The notes: generated by a model from the letters alone, not told the origin. A stretch of DNA of 64,000 nt from Methanomassiliicoccaceae archaeon (GCA_016284295.1 JAEEOP010000027.1:1-64000), one strand, 5' to 3'. Counted from the stretch's first letter, positions 7,881 to 18,526 are shown. A program made the numbers and translations.

Positions 7881-10607
7881 TTACTGGGTACCGTCACCGA
7901 GCTTGTGGTGCCTGTCCAGGACCTTCAGGTGCTCGAGGTCGTTGTATCTGAACCTCTTCCTGTTGTCCTCGAAGGTGGTGTCCTTGGGGAACATCTTCTT
8001 GACGGTCTGGAGGATGATGCTTCCCATTCCCATGATGGGCTTTCCGAGGTTGATTCCGAACCTGGTCATACCGCATACGACGTGTCCAGGGTTGACGACA
8101 TCGTGGTGATCGAGGACGGTCTTGAGCTCCCTCATCTTCTTGACGGTAGGCACGTTGTGGATCACATCGAGCTGCCATGCGAAGAACACTCCGAGACCGG
8201 TAGACCTTCCTCCGAACTCCGCTGCCCTGTCTCCCATGTAGAAGTTGAATCCGAACGGGAGCATTCCGGTGAGGAGCTCGTCGTCCTTGAAGTAGTAGGG
8301 CATGAACAGGGTGGTGGACCTGTCGACCATGACTCCGATGATTCCTCCGGCCTCCATCTTCATCTCGTCGAATCCCTCGTAGCAGATGTCGACGTACTCT
8401 CCCCAGTTGTGGGTGGGGACGATGACCTCTGCGGGGATCTCTCCGACTCCGACCTTCCTGGCGCGGAACTCGTAGCACCTCTCCTCCCACTCGTGCTCTG
8501 CGACCTCGGTCGCGATCTTCCTTCCGCCCTGCTTCTCTGCGGCGGCGTCGGCGAACTGCTCGCCGAGGTCGTTGTGGGCGGCATCTCCCTGAAATGTCAC
8601 GAGGAACACGTTGGTGACATCGGGTGCGTGGATTCCGGCCTTGCGCTGGTTCTCGAAGTGCTTGAAATCGGACCATGCGATGTGCAGGGGGATGACGGAG
8701 GGGTTCTGGACGATCTCCTGGAGCTGGGGGTCGGCCATGCTGAGGCCGTCGTACTCGTATCCGGTGCACCTGATCTCTCCAATGGGGTAGATCCTGAACG
8801 TAACGGTTCCGAGGACTCCGAGGGTTCCCTCCGCTCCTGCGAAGAACTGGTTGAGGTTGTAGCTCATTCCGTAGGATCCCATGTTGTCGAATCCGGTGGT
8901 GACGATGGATCCGTCGTCCACGACGACGCAGGAGTTCAGGACGTTGTCCTTGGCGGATCCGTACTTGTAGGAACCGATTCCCATACCGTTGGTGGAGATC
9001 CATGCTCCGATGGTTCCCGCGGGGAAACTGGAGGGGTAGGATCCGATGATGTAACCCTTCTTCATGCATGCCTCGAGGAGTCTCTTCCATGTGCATCCTG
9101 CCTGGACCTTGACGTACCTCTCCTCGGTGTTGATCTCGAGGACCTTGTTCATCTTGGAGGTCATGTCGAGGACGATTCCGCCGAATGTGGGCATGCATCC
9201 TCCGAGACCCCATGTCGCGTTACCCCTGGGGGTAACCGGGATTCCGTTCTTGTACGCAATCTTCATGACGGCTGCGATCTGCTTGATGTTCTCGGGCCTG
9301 ACGATGACGTCGGGGATGCAGTTGAATGCGAGTCCGGCCTCCTTGGGAAGGGGTGCGAGGTCATGGCAGTAGATGATCCTGTCCATTCCGTTGGTGTTGA
9401 CGTTCTTTGCTCCGACGGCCTCCTTGAGAGCCTCGAGGATCTCGGGGGTGACCTTGCGGTCGAACTTGGGGTCCTTGGGCTTGTAGCCGAGGTATCCCTC
9501 CGTAACCTTCTTCACGAAGTTGTTGGTGGCCTCTGTGCGGTACTTGCTGCTGCACTTGCATGCGTACCTTCCGCCAAGGGCCTCTGCCTTCTCGACGAGT
9601 GCGTCGATGTCGGCTCCCTCTCCGTGCCTAATCTTGACTGCGACCGTGGTGCAGTCGGGGACGTTTCCGGCGACCTTGTAACCTGCGGTCCTCGCCTCGT
9701 CGAGGAATGCTGCCAGGTTCTTGACGGGGATGTAGAATGTGCGTGCTGTGGGGCACATGCAAGCGGCTCCCTCGATGCCGGTCCAGAGGTCATCGTCGAT
9801 CTTGTTAGCTCCCTCGAAGAACGCATCGGTGGCGCTGACGTCGAGGTCGACGAATGCCTCGTCCCCCTGGTATGCGAGGACGGCCTTGTTCTCGTTGAAC
9901 GAGATGTGGAGGGGCTTGACGGAGGGCTCCTGGGCGATGGTCTCCAACGCCTTCTGGAGGTCTGCGAAAGCTCCGAACTCGTAAGCGACGGCCTTGGTGA
10001 CACCTGCGGGGACCATCTTGATCGTAACTGCTGTGATGATTCCGATCCTTCCGGAGGATGCGAGGTAGGTCTGGGTCAGGTTGTAACCGGACATGTAGTA
10101 TCCGATGATGTCGTAACCTGTCTCGATCGCTCCTCCGCTGCAGTCGACGGCGAAGACGTTGTAGACGTTGTCCTTGACGGTTCCGTACTTGTAGGATCCG
10201 ACGCAGGGGGACTCGGTGTAGACCCAATCCTCGACGGTCATGTCGGCTCCGGCGGGGCGGGCTCCGATGGTGAAGCCCTTCTCCTCGACTGCCTTCAGCA
10301 GGTCGCTGAACTTGCATCCGACCTGGACCTTGACGGTCATGTTGACGGTGTCGATGAACTCGATGGCCTTCATGTTCTTGAAGTCGAAGACGACCTCTCC
10401 TGCATCGTGGTGCCTGGCTGCCTTCGTGGTGACTGCTCCCTTGGCGTCCATGACGGCCTTGACTGTTGCGATGACATCCGCCTGGTTGGCGGGTGCGACG
10501 ACTGTGCACTCCCCGTCCTTGCAGATCTTGCCCTCGCCGATCACTGTTGCGATGCGGTCGAGGACCTCCTCGGAGACGGGTGCTCCATTGTATTCAAGCG
10601 ACTTCAT
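7881..10607 (-). CDS. Tandem GlcD-like FAD-linked oxidoreductase (two fused PCMH units)
   Basis: At 908 residues this is about twice the usual length of a GlcD/D-lactate dehydrogenase-type flavoprotein. Both halves (about 1-420 and 430-908) contain the FAD-binding PCMH pattern, for example 'SYKYGTVKDNV' and 'SYKYGSAKDNV'. Only the second half keeps the classical FAD segment (TPRGNATWGLGG); the equivalent in the first half reads TTKAARHHDAGE. The first unit is therefore probably structural or altered. The family oxidises 2-hydroxyacids, and in methanogens such proteins are suggested HdrD partners, but the substrate is unknown. I chose the ATG at 10607 because GGAGGT lies 9 nt upstream; the track's 10655 start has none. 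A TATATTATAG promoter lies about 60 nt upstream, and the gene is monocistronic. Confidence 0.78.
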   Translation of the reverse strand: MKSLEYNGAPVSEEVLDRIATVIGEGKICKDGECTVVAPANQADVIATVKAVMDAKGAVTTKAARHHDAGEVVFDFKNMKAIEFIDTVNMTVKVQVGCKFSDLLKAVEEKGFTIGARPAGADMTVEDWVYTESPCVGSYKYGTVKDNVYNVFAVDCSGGAIETGYDIIGYYMSGYNLTQTYLASSGRIGIITAVTIKMVPAGVTKAVAYEFGAFADLQKALETIAQEPSVKPLHISFNENKAVLAYQGDEAFVDLDVSATDAFFEGANKIDDDLWTGIEGAACMCPTARTFYIPVKNLAAFLDEARTAGYKVAGNVPDCTTVAVKIRHGEGADIDALVEKAEALGGRYACKCSSKYRTEATNNFVKKVTEGYLGYKPKDPKFDRKVTPEILEALKEAVGAKNVNTNGMDRIIYCHDLAPLPKEAGLAFNCIPDVIVRPENIKQIAAVMKIAYKNGIPVTPRGNATWGLGGCMPTFGGIVLDMTSKMNKVLEINTEERYVKVQAGCTWKRLLEACMKKGYIIGSYPSSFPAGTIGAWISTNGMGIGSYKYGSAKDNVLNSCVVVDDGSIVTTGFDNMGSYGMSYNLNQFFAGAEGTLGVLGTVTFRIYPIGEIRCTGYEYDGLSMADPQLQEIVQNPSVIPLHIAWSDFKHFENQRKAGIHAPDVTNVFLVTFQGDAAHNDLGEQFADAAAEKQGGRKIATEVAEHEWEERCYEFRARKVGVGEIPAEVIVPTHNWGEYVDICYEGFDEMKMEAGGIIGVMVDRSTTLFMPYYFKDDELLTGMLPFGFNFYMGDRAAEFGGRSTGLGVFFAWQLDVIHNVPTVKKMRELKTVLDHHDVVNPGHVVCGMTRFGINLGKPIMGMGSIILQTVKKMFPKDTTFEDNRKRFRYNDLEHLKVLDRHHKLGDGTQ

Positions 10608-10703
10608 TTTCTTCATACCTCCACATAGTGTGGACTGAATGGATGTTTGAGTCATGTTCTATAATATAAAGGGAATCTATCCAGAATGAGAAAGGAATGA
10701 GAT

Positions 10704-11120
10704 TCAATGAGATTGATGGAAAGGCCTGAGGCCGGCGGTATCGACAAGACGTTCGAGGGATTGCCCTTCGGCCTTGAAGAGATGTGTCCTGCATCTGCAG
10801 TCGGAGCATCCGAAACCGTCGTGGACCGGTGTCATGCCGCATTCCATGCATAGCTGTGCCAGACTGCATTCCGGAATGAAATCCGGATAGGACTCGAGGG
10901 CGGAAACGGAATCGGCGGCCATTGTCAGATTGTCTATGTGCCATCTGACCTTCTTGTCCTTCGACAAATGCCTTCCGAGCCTCTGGTCGAGGCCGCCCAT
11001 GGCACTGCCCGCATAGACGTATGTGCCCTTCGAAAAAGATAAGGTCCCCAGGGCACCGACGCGGATCTCTGCATCGGCCCCTAGGTCGATCCTGAGCACG
11101 TATGTGCCCTTGCGGATCAT
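10704..11120 (-). CDS. DUF123 / GIY-YIG-like protein
   Basis: The 138-residue protein starts 'GTYVLRIDLG' and continues 'FSKGTYVYAGSAMGGLDQRLGRHL', the signature of the DUF123 branch of the GIY-YIG superfamily. A C-terminal cysteine group (CMECG...CSDCRC) could hold zinc. It overlaps the end of marker protein 7 by 4 nt and is therefore the last gene of the MCR-activation operon. Family members are presumed nucleases, but no role is established. Its position may be only transcriptional convenience. Confidence 0.8.
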   Translation of the reverse strand: MIRKGTYVLRIDLGADAEIRVGALGTLSFSKGTYVYAGSAMGGLDQRLGRHLSKDKKVRWHIDNLTMAADSVSALESYPDFIPECSLAQLCMECGMTPVHDGFGCSDCRCRTHLFKAEGQSLERLVDTAGLRPFHQSH

Positions 11121-12046
11121 TGTTTATGGGAATCCTCGTACTCGACCTGCGAACGGGTCTTGATACGGATGATGACGCTGCTCTCGTCGATCCTGGAGGG
11201 CTGTATGTACGCTACCTCTCCGAGCTTCCTGCCGTAGACCATCACGTTCTCCAGATAATCGTGATGCTCCGCGTAGGGGATCTTTATCCTCAGTCCGTCC
11301 AGATGGAGGACCATCGGCGCGGGCCTGAGGCACATGTCGATCGGCTCGTACTCCTGGAGGATCTGCTTGACCTCGGCGGGGTGAACGAAGAGGGGGTCCT
11401 CCTCGATGGAGAGCTTCCTGTCCTTGAGGACGGCCTCCACCGTGTCGGAGATCTCGTCGAGCTTGGCCCTGTCCTCGGCATCCTTCATCCTGGCGGCCTT
11501 CCTGCCTACCCCGGTGACGATCGCATCATAGGTGTCCTCCTTGCCCTCGGGCATCGGTCCGGAGACCAGCACCACGGGGACGTGGAGGTCCCTGATCAGC
11601 TCGGTCTTCTTCTCAACACAGGTCTTGAAGTTGCCCAGACAGAACACGCATGCATCGTACTCGTCGATGATGCCCTTCTCCACAGCGGAGATCTGCGAGG
11701 TGTTCTTCCCTCTGCCCCTTGCCAGGCCCATGACGACTGTGACCGCTCCGGCCCTTCTCAGGATCTCGGCTATGTCGCAGATCGGGTGGGGCATGTGGTG
11801 CCTTCCGAGCGTGGGTCCGACGACCGCGATCTCGGTACCGGCCAGGGGGACCTCCTTGACGTCCCCTCCGATGTCCCTGCAGAGCCTGCTAATCTCCTCC
11901 TTGTCCTCTCCGGGCACGGACATGATCACCGTGAGCATCTGAGAGCTCCTATTCTTCTGGAGAACCACCCCTCCAACGTCCTCGATGAGCTCGAAGAGCT
12001 CGTCGGAACGGTAGATCCCTCCGTCGTACATCATGACCTCAAACAT
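11117..12046 (-). CDS. mmp7: Methanogenesis marker protein 7
   Basis: Marker protein 7 occurs only in MCR-containing archaea and co-purifies with the MCR activation complex (A3a). The 309-residue protein begins MFEVMMYDGGIYR and contains 'CVFCLGNFKTCVEKK', which supplies candidate Fe-S cysteines. I prefer the ATG at 12046, with GGGAGG 8 nt upstream, to the track's GTG at 12055. It overlaps marker 17 by 8 nt and the DUF123 gene by 4 nt. Assignment rests on recognised sequence and on the conserved gene order. Confidence 0.88.
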   Translation of the reverse strand: MFEVMMYDGGIYRSDELFELIEDVGGVVLQKNRSSQMLTVIMSVPGEDKEEISRLCRDIGGDVKEVPLAGTEIAVVGPTLGRHHMPHPICDIAEILRRAGAVTVVMGLARGRGKNTSQISAVEKGIIDEYDACVFCLGNFKTCVEKKTELIRDLHVPVVLVSGPMPEGKEDTYDAIVTGVGRKAARMKDAEDRAKLDEISDTVEAVLKDRKLSIEEDPLFVHPAEVKQILQEYEPIDMCLRPAPMVLHLDGLRIKIPYAEHHDYLENVMVYGRKLGEVAYIQPSRIDESSVIIRIKTRSQVEYEDSHKQ

Positions 12047-12605
12047 CTGCGACACCTCCCATGGACTTGTGGACCGCCATGCCTTCCTCCATCATGGCGG
12101 GCTCCATCAGCTCCTCCGTGGCGACCACGGTGATGACACCGCCGTCGATCAAGGTGCGGCGATTCTTGATGCCCTCGGGCATGGACCTCCAGATGGCACC
12201 CATGATCTCCCTCAGGTCCTGCTCGCCCGATGATATGACCATCTGCTGCAGCTCGGACATCTTGGCGTTGGCCACCTCGATGTCGAAACGTGTCTGCTGT
12301 ATGACCCTGTTCCTGCCGTAGGCGGTCCACAGCGCCTTGAGGATGTCGGGAGCGTAGCGCTCCTGGGTGATCGTGATGTATGTCGTCGATCCCTCCTCCC
12401 TGACGTTGGCCACGTCGACCACGGTCTTGTTGCCGGGGTCGGCCTTCAGCACTATCGAGAAGACGAAGAGCGGGACCGAGGGCTTCAGGACCAGCTTGGC
12501 CCTGTCGATAAGGACGGCCTTGTTCAGATCGCTCATCGTGTCCTCGAAGAGCTTCTTGTATGCAGGCTCCCCGAACTTGTCCTCTCCTATTATCTCTACA
12601 TCCAT
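12039..12605 (-). CDS. mmp17: Methanogenesis marker protein 17
   Basis: The 188-residue protein starts MDVEIIGEDKFGEPAYKKLF, which I recognise as marker protein 17, a component of the MCR activation complex. It has no membrane segment, and the middle is beta-rich ('TTYITITQERYAPDILKALW'). The ATG at 12605 lies 9 nt after the end of marker 15 in the same operon. Its biochemical role within the complex is not evident from sequence alone. Confidence 0.87.
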   Translation of the reverse strand: MDVEIIGEDKFGEPAYKKLFEDTMSDLNKAVLIDRAKLVLKPSVPLFVFSIVLKADPGNKTVVDVANVREEGSTTYITITQERYAPDILKALWTAYGRNRVIQQTRFDIEVANAKMSELQQMVISSGEQDLREIMGAIWRSMPEGIKNRRTLIDGGVITVVATEELMEPAMMEEGMAVHKSMGGVADV

Positions 12606-12614
12606 GGAGACCCC

Positions 12615-13841
12615 TCACAGGAATCCTGAGCTCAGCAGGGCGCCGCCGACCGCTCCGATGTACTGGGAGTCCGGCGGCACTATGGGCTGCTCACCCAGGA
12701 CCTCTCCGATCTGAGTGACCAGTCCGGAGATCAGAGACGTTCCCCCGACCTGGATGATCGGGTGCCTGACATCGATCTCCTGGAGCTGCTGCTCGTAGAC
12801 CTGCTCGGCGACGGAGTGGCATGCGGCGCATGCAACGTCCTCGAACCTCTTTCCCTCTCCGAGCGTCGTGACCAGGTCCTGGATTCCGAAGACGGAACAG
12901 TAGGAGTTCATCTTGGCGTTCCTCCAGTCTCCCTGGTCCGCCAGCCTTCCCAGCTCTGTGATGTCGATCTTGAGCCTGTTGGATGTCATCTGAAGGAACC
13001 TTCCGGACGCTCCGGCGCAGATTCCTCCCATGGTGAAGTTGTCGGGGATACCGTCCCTGACGGTGATGGCCTTGTTGTCCATTCCTCCGATGTCGATGAT
13101 GGTGGCCTCTCCCTTCTGCTTGTTGGCGAGCCATACGGCTCCCTTGGAGTTGACGGTCAGCTCCTCCTGGACCAGCTTGGCCTTGAAGTGCTCGCCTAGT
13201 GTGAAACGTCCGTATCCGGTAGTACCGATGGCCTCGATCTGGTCGAAGGATACACCGGCCTGCTCCAAGGCGTTGTTGAGCACCTGGGTGGCCGATTCCA
13301 CGACGACCGCTCCCGAGGGCGTCCAGTCCTTTCCGATGATCTTGTTGTTCTCCATGACGACGGCCTTGGTGGTGGACGAACCGGAGTCCAGCCCGACCGT
13401 CAGACCGGTCTGCCTCTCCCTTGCGAGGAGCTCCTTCCTGGTGACGATGGTCACCAACGCTTCCATCCTGGTCAGGAGCTGGGATGCCTTGAGCCTCTCC
13501 GTGAACGAGTATGTGACCACAGGGAGGTTCGTGTGCTCCTGGATGTACCTCCTGAGCTCGTTCCTTACCAGCGCGGCCTCGGCGCACCTGAAGCATGTGG
13601 TGATGAACACCGCATCCGCCTCGTACCTTCCGGAGGCGAGCTCCGCGGCCCTTGCGATCATGAGCTTCAGCTGGGGGGACCTGGGCTTGAATCCGAAGTC
13701 CTCGACTGCCTTGTCTATGTCCGCCGCAGACACATCGGGGTACACGATGGATGCCCCGACGGACCTGGCGGCCTTCTCTATCTCGTACTGGACGCTGCTG
13801 TACTCTGTACCGCATGACAACTGCGCGATCTTGATGGTCAT
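12615..13841 (-). CDS. mmp15: Methanogenesis marker protein 15 (ASKHA ATPase, activator-like)
   Basis: The N-terminal 140 residues include a cysteine-containing module ('[11 protein letters not shown]'). The C-terminal part is an ASKHA ATPase with [13 protein letters not shown] and the Cys-containing [11 protein letters not shown], as in activators of 2-hydroxyacyl-CoA dehydratases. Those activators bind a [4Fe-4S] cluster at a dimer interface and drive an electron uphill with ATP. This makes a role in reductive activation of MCR Ni(I) plausible. The ATG at 13841 has GGAGGG 6 nt upstream; the extension in the track (to 13988) is a shadow of marker 5. The product is 408 aa and overlaps marker 5 by 4 nt. 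Confidence 0.9.
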   Translation of the reverse strand: MTIKIAQLSCGTEYSSVQYEIEKAARSVGASIVYPDVSAADIDKAVEDFGFKPRSPQLKLMIARAAELASGRYEADAVFITTCFRCAEAALVRNELRRYIQEHTNLPVVTYSFTERLKASQLLTRMEALVTIVTRKELLARERQTGLTVGLDSGSSTTKAVVMENNKIIGKDWTPSGAVVVESATQVLNNALEQAGVSFDQIEAIGTTGYGRFTLGEHFKAKLVQEELTVNSKGAVWLANKQKGEATIIDIGGMDNKAITVRDGIPDNFTMGGICAGASGRFLQMTSNRLKIDITELGRLADQGDWRNAKMNSYCSVFGIQDLVTTLGEGKRFEDVACAACHSVAEQVYEQQLQEIDVRHPIIQVGGTSLISGLVTQIGEVLGEQPIVPPDSQYIGAVGGALLSSGFL

Positions 13842-14272
13842 TTCAATCCCTCCATCCATTCCTTGGCCTGTGCTACGAAGTTGACCGCATCCTCGTCGGT
13901 CTCGGGGTACCTCACCGTCAGGGTGGGGATTCCGCGCCTGTGCACCAGGTACTTGATCATGAGGTTGGAACGCTCGCATCCGACGCATCCGAAGCTGTAG
14001 GGGCAGTCCTCCATGATTATGGCCGCATCGGCCTCCTCGATGAGGGGTCCCCAGAGGGCCATCCTTCCCCTGATTCCGGAAGGGACCTCAATCCCTGCGT
14101 ACTTCAGTCCTTTCACAACATCGTCGAGCGTAACGTTCATCGGCGGCATGTCAACCTCCAGATTGTCAACTCTCTCCTGTATGGCCGCCATCGTGCTGAG
14201 CGGCTCGTGCCCGAACCTCTCGACCAGGTCGAAGAGGACCAGGCTGTTCGGGGGGTCTATGAAGATCTTCAT
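13838..14272 (-). CDS. mmp5: Methanogenesis marker protein 5
   Basis: The product is 144 residues beginning [21 protein letters not shown]. It contains '[17 protein letters not shown]', a CxxxxxCxxC-like cysteine group. I recognise it as marker protein 5, part of the conserved 3-6-5-15-17-7 gene block of methanogens. The ATG at 14272 follows GAGGTG. It overlaps marker 6 by one base and marker 15 by four. The function is unproven but is associated with MCR. Confidence 0.86.
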   Translation of the reverse strand: MKIFIDPPNSLVLFDLVERFGHEPLSTMAAIQERVDNLEVDMPPMNVTLDDVVKGLKYAGIEVPSGIRGRMALWGPLIEEADAAIIMEDCPYSFGCVGCERSNLMIKYLVHRRGIPTLTVRYPETDEDAVNFVAQAKEWMEGLK

Positions 14273-14691
14273 CACTGCACCTCGCATATCTTCTTGAAAG
14301 CTTTTACATCAAGACGTTTCCTGTCCTCCTTGGGACTGTAACTTGCACCTTTCTCCACCTGATCCAGGCCGTACTGTATCTTGGCGAGCAGTGCCCACTC
14401 CTCCTCGAGCTGGGCGAATCCAGGCCTCGTGCCGTGCTGTGCGCGGCATCTGCGCGGGTCGCTGCACCTGTACGCCCTGATCTTGGAGAACACCTCGTTG
14501 GGGTAGGTCTCCCTGACCTTGGCCAGGATCTCCCTGACCTTCACCCTGGGCGCCTCCACCAGGCATCCGTAGCATGTCTCCTTGACGAGAACCTCATCGC
14601 CGAAGGAATGCACCATGCGGACGAGCTGGTCCGGTGTGAGCATGGACCTCGGCGAGATCATGAACAATCTGGTTTCCCTCTCTTCACTCAT
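14272..14691 (-). CDS. mmp6: Methanogenesis marker protein 6
   Basis: The 139-residue protein has conserved 'MLTPDQLVRMVHSFGDEVLVKETCYGCLVEAP' and later 'YRCSDPRRCR', giving two cysteine pairs. It matches marker protein 6, found beside markers 3 and 5 in methanogens. Four-base overlap with marker 3 (ATGA) indicates translational coupling. The specific activity is unknown. Confidence 0.86.
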   Translation of the reverse strand: MSEERETRLFMISPRSMLTPDQLVRMVHSFGDEVLVKETCYGCLVEAPRVKVREILAKVRETYPNEVFSKIRAYRCSDPRRCRAQHGTRPGFAQLEEEWALLAKIQYGLDQVEKGASYSPKEDRKRLDVKAFKKICEVQ

Positions 14692-16205
14692 AGATCCACC
14701 TCTCTGATGTATACGATATCGTCGTCGTTCAGACCGTCCATCAGCCTGTCCAGGTCGTCATCGAACTTACCGATGAGGTTCGTACCGTAGGGCTCCTCTC
14801 CGGTGGGTCCGTGCTCCTTGCTGTCCTGGAGCCTTATACCGATGAGACCGTGGTACGGCCTGGCCTGGTTGGTGATTCCGATATCTCCGCGTTTGACCTT
14901 CTTGAACGGGTCCTGGGGGACGATGTCCTTGCCCCTCATCTCGTCACCGTAGAACGTGACCATGGGCAGACCCTCGAAGGTGAACTGGACCGTCATCGAC
15001 CCTATGGGCTTGTGGCTGAGGCCGGTGACCTTCCTGAAGTAATGTACGCTCCTCGGATCCTTGTCCGTGAGCTTGATCTTGAACACGCGATCCTTCTTGA
15101 CACCGAACGTCTCCACCTTGCCTTCCGCCAATGCGGTGACGGTCTGCTCCGGGGTCTGCTCGACGATGATAGCATCGTCCGACGTGTCGCCGGTCCTGAC
15201 GGCCTCGACGCCTGCGGCCTTGAGGAACTCCTCCCCGGCCTTCTGCGTCATGCCCACCGCCAACGTGCGGGGAGGCTGCGTCTGGATTGTGAATATGTCG
15301 TCCTTGGACGCGTACTCGACGATGGCCAGACCGTTGACGACCTGGCCTGCGATGTTGTGCGAGACGGACTGCTGCCTGCGGTCCTTGAGGATGTACAGCC
15401 TTCCCTGGCCGACCCCCTCGCACCTCACGGCGACGCATCCCCTGTCCCTGACGCCGTTGTCCTCCTTGGGTATCTCGACGTCCAGGTCCTCCGAGCATGC
15501 GACGAAGCTTCCGGTCACATCTGTGGCCCTCATGTATCCGTTGTTGGAGAGGACCATGATATGCTCCGCAGATGCGGGAGATTTGTTGTCCAATGCGATG
15601 GTGACCGCGGTCTCCACCTTGTACCCCTCCTCCATCTTCATGGAGAGGTCCTTGGTGACGATCACGTTCTCCGTGCTGATCTCCGACATCATCGGGCGGA
15701 CGGAGAGGATCTCGTCCCCTTCCTTGAACAGGTCTATGAGATGCCTTCCGACGGTGATTCTTCCGATGACCGCCTTCCCGGCCCCGTAGGACCCCTTATG
15801 GCTGTCCTTGGCGACCATCATGTAGGTGGTCCTGTTGTCGAACCCTCCGAGGGAAAGGAACACATCGTATGTCCTGTAGCCGTACTCGCCCCTGTCCGTG
15901 GCGAGCTCCGTGGGGAACGATCCGAATGCGATGATGTTGTGCGTCACCCACCTGGATGTCACACCGATCATGTGCTCGGCGCAGAGCGCCTTCCACATCC
16001 TCGCCTCGGGCGTGTCGTTGAGATGCATGACGAGGGTTCCGCGGGACGTCTCGATCTCGAAGTCGCTGGTCTCCTGGACCAGCTTCTCCTCCGAGAGGTG
16101 GACGGCGATCAGCGTGTCCTTGTAATACGTCTCACCGGCGATGGCCGTCTTGAGGGTCGCTCCCTTCTTCAGGCTCTTCTCCTTGCCGTTGACTATAACC
16201 TTCAT
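14688..16205 (-). CDS. mmp3: Methanogenesis marker protein 3
   Basis: The 505-residue protein begins with a small ubiquitin-like start ([21 protein letters not shown]). A long domain follows with cyclophilin-like beta segments, as annotated for marker protein 3. It is a known member of the ATP-dependent MCR activation complex with McrC, markers 7 and 17 and A2. No membrane segment is seen. It overlaps mcrC upstream and marker 6 downstream by 4 nt each. Confidence 0.88.
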   Translation of the reverse strand: MKVIVNGKEKSLKKGATLKTAIAGETYYKDTLIAVHLSEEKLVQETSDFEIETSRGTLVMHLNDTPEARMWKALCAEHMIGVTSRWVTHNIIAFGSFPTELATDRGEYGYRTYDVFLSLGGFDNRTTYMMVAKDSHKGSYGAGKAVIGRITVGRHLIDLFKEGDEILSVRPMMSEISTENVIVTKDLSMKMEEGYKVETAVTIALDNKSPASAEHIMVLSNNGYMRATDVTGSFVACSEDLDVEIPKEDNGVRDRGCVAVRCEGVGQGRLYILKDRRQQSVSHNIAGQVVNGLAIVEYASKDDIFTIQTQPPRTLAVGMTQKAGEEFLKAAGVEAVRTGDTSDDAIIVEQTPEQTVTALAEGKVETFGVKKDRVFKIKLTDKDPRSVHYFRKVTGLSHKPIGSMTVQFTFEGLPMVTFYGDEMRGKDIVPQDPFKKVKRGDIGITNQARPYHGLIGIRLQDSKEHGPTGEEPYGTNLIGKFDDDLDRLMDGLNDDDIVYIREVDL

Positions 16206-16828
16206 CGGTGCTCACGCTCCGGAAGCATTGACTGGACCTTCGACACGATCTCGTCGAGCTTGTCCTGGGAGCATGTGACTCCCCTGACGACCCCGTTGAC
16301 GATCTCTACGATGGTACCTTTGGTGTCTATCTTGTCCTCTGGAGGCATGACCGCCTTGGTCTTCACACCGACGGCGGCGAAGTCCTCATAATCCACTGGA
16401 CACTGCGCCACGATGATGGCTGGGATGTTCACGTTCCTCAGGATCAGCCTCGCTTTGTAGATGATGTGCATGCGGACGTTGCCCAGGTGGATCAACGCCA
16501 CCTTGAACTGCTGGATCCTCTCCACCTCTATCGGATCGAGTCCGAAGTAGCTACCGGTGGTCATATCCGGCGCATCCGCCGGGACTCCCGATCCCGCGTT
16601 CACGACCATGACGCTGGTGTCGATACCTTCCTCACGCAGCGCATACGTGATCTCGCAGACCGGTTTCGTGATGTGCCTCCTGCTGGGGCCCATCGCGATG
16701 GCTATGACGTCCCTGCCGGACTCGGACAGCGTGGCCCTTGCGGCCAGGCCTCCTCCGGCACCGAGACCCATGGATTCCCTGCACTCCACGAAGCTGAGGT
16801 GTCTCCCCATCTTCTGCTTCATGTTCAT
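16202..16828 (-). CDS. mcrC: McrC, MCR-associated activation protein
   Basis: The 208-residue protein has the McrC signature '[26 protein letters not shown]' and '[20 protein letters not shown]'. In hydrogenotrophic methanogens mcrC sits inside the mcr operon. Here it is in the activation operon, as in other Methanomassiliicoccales. It is part of the complex that reduces inactive MCR Ni(II) to Ni(I). The start MNMKQK follows AAGGTG and overlaps A2 by 4 nt. Confidence 0.9.
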   Translation of the reverse strand: MNMKQKMGRHLSFVECRESMGLGAGGGLAARATLSESGRDVIAIAMGPSRRHITKPVCEITYALREEGIDTSVMVVNAGSGVPADAPDMTTGSYFGLDPIEVERIQQFKVALIHLGNVRMHIIYKARLILRNVNIPAIIVAQCPVDYEDFAAVGVKTKAVMPPEDKIDTKGTIVEIVNGVVRGVTCSQDKLDEIVSKVQSMLPEREHR

Positions 16829-18432
16829 TCACCTTCTGGTACAGGCTCCTTGTCGAATGATTCCAGGATCTCCTTCGGATCGCCGATTGCCATGATCTTT
16901 CCGCCCTTCATGAACGCGGCGCGGTCGCAGCAGTTCAGGACGAAGTCCATGTCGTGGCTGACGACGACGAAGGTCTCGCCGAGGGTGTCCCTCGCCCTGA
17001 TGACGGACTTGGCGATGATCGTCTTGGTGATCGGATCCATGGTTCCCGTGGGTTCGTCCAGGATGATGATGCGAGGCTCCTTGATGAGGACCTGTGCGAA
17101 CGCGATCCTCTGGCATTCTCCCACAGACAGGGAATCGGGGTACGAGTACAGGATCTTCTCGACGTCGTTCTTGGGGAATCCGACGCTGATCAGCACCTGG
17201 ATGGCCTTGACCTTTGCGAGCTCCGCGGGCATCTTCATTCCGATGCATGTGCTCAGGTTCTGCAGCACAGTGTCGAACGGATAGAGGGTGTACTCCTGGT
17301 GGAGGAATCCGATGTATGGGGTGGCCCTTCCCTTTCCGGCGTATCCCTCCTCGGACATGTTGACCCAATCGTCACCGATCCTGATCTTGACCTCCCCTCC
17401 GGTAGCGGGGGACATTCCCGCGATCATACGGGACGTGGTGGTCTTACCGGCACCGGAGTAACCTACGAGCGCGAAGATCTCCTTCTCCTTGATGTCGAAT
17501 GTGACTCCGTCAACGGCCTTGACCACTCCTCTGACGACGGAGAAGTAGTGCTTCTTCGCATCGTTGCAGACGATGAGCGGGTCACCGACCTTTCCGTGGG
17601 AGGACTTCTCGAAGTGATAGTCCTTCATGAACGCCTGGGAGATCTCCTTGGGGTCGCCGTGCATGACGACGTTACCCGCATCCAGGAGCATGGCCTGGTC
17701 CGCCATCCTGTCGATGGCCTCGGGCCAGTGGGATGCGAACACCATGGCGATGCCGTTCTGCTTGACGTAGTCGATCAATCCCCTGTGCACGGTCTCCGCC
17801 GTGGTGGGGTCCAATGTTCCTGTGGGCTCATCGGCAAGGAACAGCAGGGGCCTCTTGGCCAGCTGCCTCGCCATGACGACACGCTGCTTCTCTCCTCCGG
17901 ACAGGTCCCTAGCGATGTGCGTGGTCCTGTGCGTCATGTCGACGAGCTTCAGCATCTCGATCGCGCGCTGGATACGGTCGTCCCCCTTTACATCCTCGGG
18001 GATGGCCTCCATGACGTTCTCGATGACGGTCATGTCTCCGAAGAGGGCGAATGTCCTCTGGAGCATAATGGATATGCGACCCTTTATGTTTTGCCTGAGA
18101 GGGTCGTCATGCTTAAGGGACCAGAAATCCACGGCCTGCGTGTTGGTCTCCCCGCCGCACAGTGTACAGGGCTTGCCCTTGTAGGGAAGGTCGAGGTTGC
18201 CACATTTCTTACACTGGTTAAGGTTGTAGATTACACGTCCGGAATCGGGCTTGTAATCATCGTTACCCCTCAGAATGTGGATGAGGACGCTCTTTCCAGC
18301 AGCACTCTTTCCGATTAATCCTAAGATGTCACCAGTAGTCAACTTGGCACTAACGTTGTTGAGCGAGACGCGTCCTTCGAAGGACTTGCTCACATTCTCA
18401 ATTACCAAAAGTTCTACCGACTCTTGAGCCAT
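16825..18432 (-). CDS. atwA: MCR activation component A2 (AtwA), twin ABC ATPase
   Basis: Component A2 is a soluble twin ABC-type ATPase that supplies ATP energy to activate MCR. Module 1 has Walker A GKSAAGKS at residues 41-48 and signature LSGGEKQR. Module 2 has Walker [10 protein letters not shown] and signature LSVGECQR. A cysteine insert, [21 protein letters not shown], lies in module 1 and is typical of A2, perhaps holding zinc. No membrane segments are present, which excludes a transporter. The ATG at 18432 follows GAGGGG; the longer ORF of the track runs through the promoter. At 535 aa it is the first gene of the activation operon, divergent from the regulator at 18561. Confidence 0.92.
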   Translation of the reverse strand: MAQESVELLVIENVSKSFEGRVSLNNVSAKLTTGDILGLIGKSAAGKSVLIHILRGNDDYKPDSGRVIYNLNQCKKCGNLDLPYKGKPCTLCGGETNTQAVDFWSLKHDDPLRQNIKGRISIMLQRTFALFGDMTVIENVMEAIPEDVKGDDRIQRAIEMLKLVDMTHRTTHIARDLSGGEKQRVVMARQLAKRPLLFLADEPTGTLDPTTAETVHRGLIDYVKQNGIAMVFASHWPEAIDRMADQAMLLDAGNVVMHGDPKEISQAFMKDYHFEKSSHGKVGDPLIVCNDAKKHYFSVVRGVVKAVDGVTFDIKEKEIFALVGYSGAGKTTTSRMIAGMSPATGGEVKIRIGDDWVNMSEEGYAGKGRATPYIGFLHQEYTLYPFDTVLQNLSTCIGMKMPAELAKVKAIQVLISVGFPKNDVEKILYSYPDSLSVGECQRIAFAQVLIKEPRIIILDEPTGTMDPITKTIIAKSVIRARDTLGETFVVVSHDMDFVLNCCDRAAFMKGGKIMAIGDPKEILESFDKEPVPEGE

Positions 18433-18526
18433 GTTCCCCTCTACACCCTCGCCCCTTAAAAGACTATGCGCGCGACTGTGTATGTCTGGACTAGCGTAAT
18501 TATAGTTGAAAACTAAACTATTGCAA

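Noticed and set aside
7905-10628. 907-aa plus-strand ORF
   Set aside because: It is the exact antisense shadow of the GlcD-like flavoprotein, rich in Val, Asp, Leu and Gly as such shadows are, and has no family features.
13842-13988. N-terminal extension of marker 15 in the ORF track
   Set aside because: It overlaps marker 5 completely and reads as its shadow; the ATG at 13841 has a perfect ribosome site.
14811-16391. 526-aa plus-strand ORF
   Set aside because: Shadow of marker protein 3 and mcrC; real motifs are on the minus strand. The same holds for 16954-18318, 20701-22179 and 42103-43950.
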